Source: Aspidiotus rigidus (lineage: Eukaryota; Arthropoda; Insecta; Hemiptera; Diaspididae). Taken from it: 64,000 bases of DNA. The stretch covers positions 20,945,001 to 21,009,000 of the forward strand of contig JAVHKY010000004.1 in assembly GCA_035079385.1 (NCBI GenBank), written 5' to 3'. The notes below the pieces were generated by a model. That model searched no databases. It saw nothing but the letters and a program-made list of their open reading frames with translations, and was not told the origin of the DNA. Both the position numbers and the translations under genes were made by a program. Positions within the stretch are counted from its first letter, which is position 1; each line of letters starts with the position of its first letter. Below, piece after piece: positions 55,701 to 64,000 of the stretch.

Positions 55701-56280
55701 TTGCGGCAACATTGAATAACGATACAACCGAAGTTTGAAGAGGCAAACCTTACTTAGGTTGTACAGAATAAAAATGACCTACGAATTATAAAAACTCGCA
55801 GCTCGACTCATCGCGAGGATTGTTTATCAGAGGTGAACATGGGAAACTTTCCAATTTCGATTTCGGTAATCGATTTTTAATAGGACCGACCATTGAAGAA
55901 ATGGGAATTTTTTCAAACGAGTACGAGCGCCGATTATTTCACTCGAAATTTTTCGAGCCACATTCTTATCACAGCCTCCACTGCTCAAGTTATTTGCGTA
56001 AAATACTCGTCAAATGCCACCCTTTGGACGAATTATGATTCCATGGAGGACGAGGACTATTGTGAAGAAATACCTACAGGGAAAATGTGCAGGAATTTTC
56101 TTACTTTGTGGACTTGAGAAAATTTTGAGCTACACATGTGTGAAGGGGGAAGGTATATATAGAAAAATTCCGTATAAAATTTCGTTTTCGACAAATTTTT
56201 GTTCATACGTCCAGATCAGAATTCAGAATGAGCTTCTTATATGCTTACTCGTAGAAAAATCGTCGCAGAAAACTGTCACG
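52795..56280. other. Gene-free interval
   Basis: AGAATCGATACGTTTTTG...ACGGTCATCTATAAT at 52799-52843 resembles the left end of the MITE at 56873. A short hairpin AAGCGTGTCTATCGACACACGCTT lies at about 55447. No protein gene was recognised. Confidence 0.4.
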
Positions 56281-56282
56281 GT

Positions 56283-56368
56283 TTTTGACATGTTCCATGT
56301 CTTTTCTCTCGCCGGACCCCGATTTTGAAACTCGCGAGTACACCCCGCGTAATAATAATAATTAATAA

Positions 56369-56420
<52 letters not shown>

Positions 56421-56580
56421 AAATAATTAAATAAATAATTAATTAAATAAATAAATAATTAAATAATTAATTAATTAATTAAATAAATAAATAAATAATT
56501 AAATAATTAATATAATTAATAATTAAATAAATAAATAATTAAATAAAGAAATAATTAAATAATTAATATAATTAATATAA

Positions 56581-56611
<31 letters not shown>

Positions 56612-57157
56612 GATAAATAAATAAATAAATAGATAAAAATTAAATAATTGAATAATTAAATAAATAAAGGCTGAATAGTCGAAATTTTTCCAAGTCCCCT
56701 AGACTTGAATTGTCTCATACCATTCCAATACAACAGCGAGATCGCTCGTTCGCCCCACGAAAGTTGATACCTCAAAATATAGAATACCCACAATTACCTC
56801 AAAATATTTCTCATACAAGACTTATACGACGCCAAGATAGGTAAAGGGGTAAACGAATAATATCTCACAAACATAGAATCAATACGTTTTTTAATTTTAC
56901 GGTCATCCATCATAGAGAAATATACTCGAAGAGAGTAACGAAACAATACAAGAACCGCACAATATTATAAACAGACCGAGCGCTTTCGACTAAACAGTCA
57001 TTCTCACGGTATAGAAAGCGACTCCTAAAAGCGCTCGGTCTGTTTATAATATTGTGCGGTTCTTGTATTGTTTCGTTACTCTCTTCGAGTATATTTCTCT
57101 ATCTCACAAACACTTGACCTAGTAGAAGAATTAATAATAAATAAATAAATAAATGAA

Positions 57158-57209
<52 letters not shown>

Positions 57210-57562
57210 ATTAAATAATAAAATAATTAAATAAATAAAGGCTGAATAGTCGAAATTTTTCCAAGTCCCCTAGACTTGAATTGTCTCATACCATTCCAAT
57301 ACAACAGCGAGACAGGGGGCGAACGAGCGGAGCGAGTTCGCGCTACCTCATATTTCTCAAAAAAGACTTGAATTTTCTCATACCATTCCAATACAACAGC
57401 GAGATCGCTCGTTCGCCCCACCGAAAGTTGATACCTCAAAATATAGAACACCCACAATTACCTCAAAATATTTCTCATACAAGACTTATACGACGCCAAG
57501 ATAGGTAAAGGGGTAAACGAATAATAGCTCACGAACACTTGACCTAGTACAAGAATTAATAA

Positions 57563-57622
<60 letters not shown>

Positions 57623-57932
57623 ATTAAATAATTAAATAATTGAATAATTAAAAAATTAAATAAATAGAGGCTGGATAGTTGAAATTTTTCCAAGTCCCCA
57701 AGACTTGAATTGTCACATACCATTCCAATACAACAGCGAGTTCGCGCTACCTCGTATTTCTCATAGAAGACTTATACGACGCCAAGATAGGTAAAGGGGT
57801 AAACGAATAATATCTCACGAACACTTGACCTAGTAGAAGCCTAGACTGAAATATTTCAAGATGACTGATAAAATATAAAAGACATGGAACATGATTTTTA
57901 TTTATTTGGCTATGCCAGAAAATTTTTTTCAA
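56283..57932 (-). repeat. Inverted duplication, copy 2
   Basis: Reverse-oriented counterpart of 22561-23964. It carries three copies of the ~300-base unit (56688-57123 interrupted by a MITE, 57241-57548, and a shorter 57664-57838), separated by AAAT microsatellites (about 56352-56660, 57124-57238, 57552-57665). The unit includes the near-palindromic GCGAACGAGCGGAGCGAGTT. Sequence identity to copy 1 is very high by eye in the unit and flanks. Confidence 0.85.
56864..57111. mobile_element. 230-bp MITE with ~72-bp inverted repeats and 9-bp target-site duplication
   Basis: The element 56873-57102 interrupts a repeat unit whose uninterrupted copies are present nearby, so the boundaries are exact. 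CTCACAAAC is duplicated on both sides (56864-56872 and 57103-57111). The inverted arms run from ATAGAGAAATATACTCGAAG to GACCGAGCGCTTT on the left and its complement on the right, almost perfect. A 9-bp duplication with long inverted repeats is typical of Mutator-like elements. Confidence 0.88.
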
Positions 57933-58655
57933 AAGATCTGGAGCTTCTTTTCCTACCAAAATGTAGAGCTCAAGAGATCTCGATTTTTTTTATTATGATG
58001 TCAGTAATTTCTTCCACCTAATGCAGAGTCTCGAGAAAATTTCACTAGAGGCGAAGGCCATCGATAAGATTTTCAGCCCCGGGAGAAATTAATTCCTTCT
58101 CGTACTAAACATTGGCTACAAAAAGAAAAAAAAAGTTGGCTTCAATTACCGAAGAAAGAAAGAAAGAAATTGTGACACAACACCTCCAGAGACACGTAGT
58201 TTAACATTTTATAGGCTTGCTCCCTACACTTCGATGTAATATACCGGCATCAATTATATCCATTTTATCGACTAGATGGAGTCGATTCTATCTATTATAA
58301 TTACTATCGACTCTTGTTACATCGCATTGTGGTCCTTATGGTATCATAGCAAGGTTCTTCTTCATCTGTATTTCTTGATTCAGAACAAACCTTCCTGTAT
58401 GTTGAGCTATAACTAGTTGACGGTCGCTGTTGTGGTATAGGAGAATGTCAAACGAAGTGGTCACTCTGTTCCTTAGGCCTCATTCTTCGCCTAGACTTTA
58501 ACGAGGAACCTGTTCTATGGTTTTTTGTTTGAAAAATCGGCCGTGCGCCGTCCAATTAAAAAATATTGACTCTCAGGCTATAAATGATGGAAGGGGGACT
58601 CGGAAAAATTTTGACTTTCGAGCTAGGTATGAGAGAGGGGGGACTTTGAAAAAAC
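57933..58655. other. Gene-free stretch
   Basis: It begins with sequence continuing the MEHDFYLFGYARKFF frame, which quickly loses similarity to copy 1. Otherwise only scattered ~50-nt family units were seen. Confidence 0.4.
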
Positions 58656-58660
58656 GACGG

Positions 58661-59677
58661 CTTCCTTAATGATGTACAATGAGAAACGCAGGGAACCTGT
58701 TATATGGGTTAGAAAATAATACCCGCCTTAGTATAGCCCCTTCAAGTAACTAGATATGCAATGCTTTGTACACCAATTGGCTTAGCCCCTTCAATGAGGC
58801 AGATATGCAATGTTTCAAATTTTATAAGTCCCCTTATATTACGAGCCACGAGTCGAATTTTTACATAGGCACCTCCTATCATGAGAGTCTAAATTTTTCC
58901 AAGTCTCTCTCTTATCATATATAGCTCGAGAATGGAAATTTTTCCTCCTTCCATCATACATAGCTCAAGAATTGAAATTTTAACAGGGAATCTGTTTTAT
59001 CGCGGGGAGGGGTTCGGAAAAACATCCACCGTCCATCCGGCTGGCAAAGCTTAAAGCTCGAAAATTTTCCAAGTGCCCCTCCTACTAGATCAGTTTAGCG
59101 GGCAAAATTTCTGAATCTGTGACTGGTTATAACACCTTGGATCGAATATGCGTATACAGCTCCATGGTCGGTGTATGTAGCCTGAAAGATAGCCCCTTCG
59201 AGTAACTAGATATGCAATATTGACTTGGCCCGTTCAATGACTCAGAACGTCCTTCCAAGGTATTCTCAGTTACCCTCCTATCACATATAGCTTGGAGATT
59301 GGAATTTCTCCAAGTCTTCTTCCCATTATACATAGCTCCAAAGACCGGGCCTGTGACGTCACAGTTTGATGACGTCATTCCAAGTTTTTCCCCCCTATAA
59401 CAGGTTCCCTGTTACGATTCCGACTCCAAAGCTATAAGCTACATAATGACAGGAGAGGGACTAAGGGGCAGTTGAGAAAATTTCGACTTGTGAGCCGTAA
59501 TGTATGATAGAAGACTTATGGTGATTGAAGCAATGCATATCAGGCTCATTGAAGGTGCTTAGCCAATTGGTGTTGGAAGCATTGCATGTCTAGTTACGTG
59601 AAGGGGCTATCCAAAGGCGAGTATAGAATTTATCATAGGTTCCCTGCGTTCCTCGTTTAACATCGTTCAGTTTGAAG
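58661..59677. mobile_element. ~1 kb element with ~160-bp terminal inverted repeats
   Basis: The left terminus 58661-58822 and right terminus 59515-59677 align as reverse complements over their whole length. They include AACGCAGGGAACCT near the outer end, then ATAGCCCCTTCA.GTAACTAG, ATGCAATGCTT, and CACCAATTGGCTTAGC or CACCAATTGGCTAAGC. The interior holds ~50-nt family units and TGACGTCA palindromes but no recognisable transposase, so it is non-autonomous. Solitary ends of the same family lie at 17.2, 20.45 and 37.3 kb. Confidence 0.8.
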
Positions 59678-62600
59678 GTCACTGATGACTTCATCAACCG
59701 TAGCAGAATACCATGACGGTTTAAGGGAGCAGGACGACCCAGTAAGCGGAACATACAGTCTATGAAGCCCTGACCATATTTTACGTCAAACCGACTACAG
59801 CCTAGGCAGGGGATATAAGTCTCAGAGTAGCGAACAGAAATTTTTTGAAGCCCCTAAAGTAAATCAAGGTCACTTATGACGTCATCAGGCGTGACAAAAT
59901 ACCGTGATAGTTCCCCGTGACGATTTTCCTAAGAGTAATTCCAGCCAAAATAGGCCTAGTATAAGCGTTGTACAGAACTAGAGCTACGAGATCAGAAACT
60001 AGTGTAGGCCTAGTACTAATATAGACCGAGTATCCTAGTATACTGTATGTTAGGCCTAGTTTAATGAAAATTATAGCCTACCTAATGAAGCAAGTTAGGC
60101 TGACATTACAGTATATGAAATCCGTAGTATACTTTGATTTCTGTCATTATTTCTGTTACTCTGGCATTAATTACCTTGATCTGATTAAGAATTTAAAAAA
60201 ATAAATTCCTCTCCTAGGTCATAATATAATATGGCTCGAAAGTCGAAATTTTTCAAGTCCAATTCCTTCATTGGAATAGGTCAGTTTTTGCCAAACGCCG
60301 GAAGGCGAGACGTCAAAATTTTTAGAGAGACCCCCGTAGACTCCACTTAGCTTAGAAATACCGGCAGAGCCCGTTAGCTAAATAGCCTAACACACAGTAT
60401 ATCAGGCTGATGCTCAGTTGAGAAATATAAAGGATGAAGAGAAAGAGGCGAAAGAGCGAATGGAGTGAGCCTGTCAGCTAATTAGCTTAACATACAGAAT
60501 ACTGTAGACAAACTAAGCTAAGAAATACTGATGAAGGGACATAACGATTACGTCATCATTACACATCAAAAGTCAATATGCTTGAGAGAATCGATTTAAT
60601 ATCATTGATAGAATTGATACATCAAATTTCCGATAATATATCAACATCATCGATAAAATTGGAGACCAGTTCAAGCTAACAGGGGCGAACGAGTGGAGCG
60701 AGTGAGCTGTCCTTGTTCTTTTTTTTAATGACGAAGTCCCTCGAACATAGGACGACTCACAAAGTCAAAATTTTTCAAGCCTTTGGAGCATTCGATGTAG
60801 AATTTTTTCCAAGCTTCTAAAATTGTAGATGAAGGAGTGGGAGATCATGGAACAATTCTTTTGCAGTGGAATTTCAACCTGAGATCTCTTCCCACTAAAA
60901 AACAGCAGAAATCTATTTCATAATCTTTCCCTCATTTCATTTAGAATTGCTGTGAACGAGTCTGCGCTCATAAATACTCTAATGTAGATCGAGGTCATTA
61001 TTCTCAGTTGAAGGGTTAAAGTAATAAGCGCTAAACATTAAAGAGGGTGGGGGTAGGGACATATAATTTTTATTTCATTAAGAACAACACTATATCCAAA
61101 ATAATACTCCCGAAATTATTTGGTCCTAAACTGTTTTCAATTTCGTAATCTCCGAATTTCACCTTTCGTTCGGCAAGTAGATAACGGTGAATATTATTCA
61201 GCACACGAGGTATTGTCATTATAATAAGGTTTTACTCGTATCTGCCGTAATACGTACTTTGTATGAATCATTTTCGTAGATCATAAATTAAGCACTCAGT
61301 TCGTAACATCACTTCTTTTTCCTTGTATAATGAGTCAATTGCTTCCTTATCGCTGACGATACAGCATGTTTTTCTTTTTCAAGTTGCAAAACCGGTTCGA
61401 TCTGAATAAAATTGTGCAATTTTATAAAAATATTTATTTTTTTTAAAGTATCGAAACGTCACGACTGAGCCATGAAAATATATGAAAACAGTCGAGTCGT
61501 TATTTTTGTTTCAAGATTCAGGTTTCTTTGTCTTTTTGGTGGTATTGGTCAGATAAAAATCTGGGAAAGTTAGAATTTCGGAGGTAGCGCAAGAAAAAAT
61601 TTTTTGACCGATTTTCATTTCACAATAACCCAAAATAGAAGTGTTCAAGCGAGTTTTTCGATGACTAATAACAGCTGATTACGGTTCCTGAAAAAAATCG
61701 TTATAATATATTGTATTTATAACCACAGAGCGATTTTTCCCTCCCTTCTTTTTGCTAATCGTCGACTTCTCGCTGACGTCGTATTCATCGAATTGTGACT
61801 CATCTTCGTAAGTCTATTCATTATAAATTATTGTCTCACCTGTACCTGTCATTCATACATAATAATGGTAGGTAATTACCAAAATTTCGCATTTTTCCGG
61901 CGATTATAAATTCGCGATTGACTTCCAATTCTTCTCTTTGATTAAGAAGAAATTCTTTTGAACGATCCGTATTGAACGGGAATAAAAAACTTCTTTGTAT
62001 AACCACGACGATTGGTTATGCAGGGATAGTAAGTGATTTTGTTGGAGAATTTTAACGAAGACAGAGAAAAAAAAAAAAAAAGAATTCAAACTCTATTCGG
62101 ATAAGCATTTCATAAAATAATTACTCAGTCATACCGGTTGGTCAAAGTCGTTGAGAAAGTTAACGTGGTGATAATAAAAAAAGAAAAGAAAGTCGGTAAG
62201 AATGTTATTGCTTTAAATAGATCACTGATGCGCCAATTTTCCTTGTCTGCTCCAGTCTTTTCGTAATTCGGTATTTTTCCACACGATTAGGATCGATCGT
62301 CGAATATCCGAGGTCCCTCCTTCGTCGATATTTTTGTTTTTGTATCTACGCGTATTCGTTTTATCGAATAAGTTTTCAAATAATTATTACGTATAGCGAA
62401 ATTGATTTTAATCTCTTTCGCATGACAGCTGTAAAATTTTAAAAATAACCAACTACTTATAATTCTGAACTATCAATGCACAATCGATACGAGCAACAGA
62501 TTTTTTTTGTTATCGTAACTGCGCCATTCGCTCTAGTATAAGAATTTTAAATACAGGTTTTCGCCGTTATGAATTAAAGCTTATTATACGTGACTCAGTG

Positions 62601-63190
62601 ATACACGTTTGTATGGTGAACTGCAGAGCGCTCGAAGAGAAGGCGAATATTGTGGGAAAATATACGGTAAAATATTCCATAAGACGGTGACTTTTAACTC
62701 TTGACTCTTGGTTTTCTACGTACGTGGTATGGAAAACATTTCAAGTGTTTTGAAGCGCTTGAGAGACAAGCCAGAAGCAGGAATCTTTCAATAGCGTGAA
62801 ATTTCAAAAATTTTAATACCACACTGGGCTACGTCTTTGAAAATTTCCACCTGCGATGAGCTCCTATAAAGAAAGTTGTATCAGTATGGTAATCACAGGT
62901 CGACCAATTTTTGCTTATTTGTACATAGTCTGAATTTTAGATATTGAATCCATCTTATCTCCAAACTGCCCAAAGAGATAGGATGAAGGGACAAATCGAG
63001 ACCTCGCACATTTGATTCTCTCGCACTTCGAGTCACGTTTTCCTTTCTGAGAAGGAGAGCGTAAAAAGAGAGACCAATTTCATAAAAAAAAACTGGTAAA
63101 AGTGGCGTAGATAAGGGGGATATGGAGATAGGTCCCCAATTGCTTCTCGTACCAAGAAATTCTACAGTCATTATGAAGGTTTTTTTTTTT
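59678..63190. other. Gene-free interval with dispersed repeats
   Basis: It includes a copy of the TCAAGGTCA...TGACGTCATCA repeat (59863-59889), ~50-nt family units (about 60230) and GCGAACGAGTGGAGCGAGTG at 60.69 kb. ORFs are short and unsupported. Confidence 0.4.
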
Positions 63191-63194
63191 TTTT

Positions 63195-64000
63195 TAAAGT
63201 GATAGCTCTGTATAAATAGAATTTTTACAATTTAAATATTAAAATTTATAAATTTAATTTTATTTAGTAAAAATTTTAATAGATTAGTCTTAATACGAAA
63301 AGATATTAAAATAATTAATATTTTATATTATTAAAAAAAATAATTTTATTAATTATATCTATTTATTTGATTTAAAATGAAATATTACCTTGTAAAATTA
63401 AAAATAAATTACAAATTTTTAATTAATAACATTTCTAATTCAATAAATAAAATAATTAATATTACTAATAAATAATTGAAATTATGAAAATTTATAATAA
63501 ATTTTTATAATCATATCATAAACTAATTTAAAAAAATATTATATACCTAAATTAATAAAATAATAAAATTTAATAATAATTTATATTTAAAATTAAAGAA
63601 GGAAAATACACTTCACTAAAAAATTGTACATTTAGTAGATTATTAATTAAAAAAAAAAAATTATAAATATTATAATAAAATAAGATAAATTTAAAATTTT
63701 CATCAATGAAATATTAATTAATATTAAACATGAATTTCTTAACAAATATAATAATTCTTTAATTATAAACAAAAAAGAAGAACTAAATCTATAAAAAAAA
63801 TTTATAAATACAAATGTATTCTTAAAATTATATTTATTATTAATACTATTAAAGGAAAATTTATATAAATTACTAATGATACAGCTTGTTAATTTTAAAT
63901 CTAAAACTAAAAAAATTAATATCGAATAATAATTATTCAGTTAAATTTAAATATAAAATTAATTTTATTATAAATAACTTTGAAAATATTATAATCCAAA
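63195..64000. other. Extremely AT-rich block to the window end
   Basis: Base composition changes abruptly at about 63195 to almost entirely A and T, comparable with the block around 6.1-6.7 kb that contains mitochondrial cox1. No mitochondrial protein or rRNA motif could be assigned on either strand. It may be another NUMT or simple AT-rich DNA, and it continues beyond the window. Confidence 0.4.

Overview
This window looks like nuclear DNA of an AT-rich arthropod, most likely an insect. Genes are sparse and carry short introns with GT-AG boundaries. Most of the sequence is degraded transposons, foldback elements, (TTAT)n-type microsatellites and low-copy repeats. Two fragments of mitochondrial cox1 are embedded at 6.3-6.7 kb; their very high AT content and their wording fit a sap-sucking hemipteran such as a scale insect or mealybug. 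That placement is an inference, held at low to moderate confidence. No bacterial features, operons or CRISPR arrays were seen.

Layout. 0-2 kb: a foldback element and a decayed Penelope-like retroelement on the minus strand. 2.5-8.9 kb: two paralogous GNAT-type N-acetyltransferase genes in tandem on the minus strand, with identical three-exon structure, separated by repeats and the cox1 NUMT. 9-27 kb: mostly gene-free, with MITEs, a decayed non-LTR RNase H domain, a clean 5'-truncated Jockey-type insertion with target-site duplication, a heptad-repeat ORF, and one arm of a large inverted duplication. 27.4-31.7 kb (minus): a RING-finger gene whose C-terminal part is built from five tandem copies of a two-exon module; I reconstructed 12 exons, and all junctions keep the reading frame. 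32.1-34.4 kb (plus): an intact, intronless 758-residue calpain, divergently arranged with the RING gene; its last 32 codons plus 3' UTR are tandemly duplicated directly downstream. 36.8-42.1 kb: a long degenerate satellite-like tract and a short tandem array made from the same ~50-nt motif. 47.2-48.7 kb: a second, different Penelope-like element (RT plus GIY-YIG). 50-64 kb: repeats, the second arm of the inverted duplication, a ~1 kb element with ~160 bp terminal inverted repeats, and an extremely AT-rich block at the end.

The well-supported protein genes are the two acetyltransferases, the RING protein and the calpain. Nothing indicates that they act in one pathway. The most unusual items are the phase-matched tandem exon-pair amplification in the RING gene, the calpain 3'-end duplication, and the 33-kb-spaced inverted repeats that bracket both of those genes.
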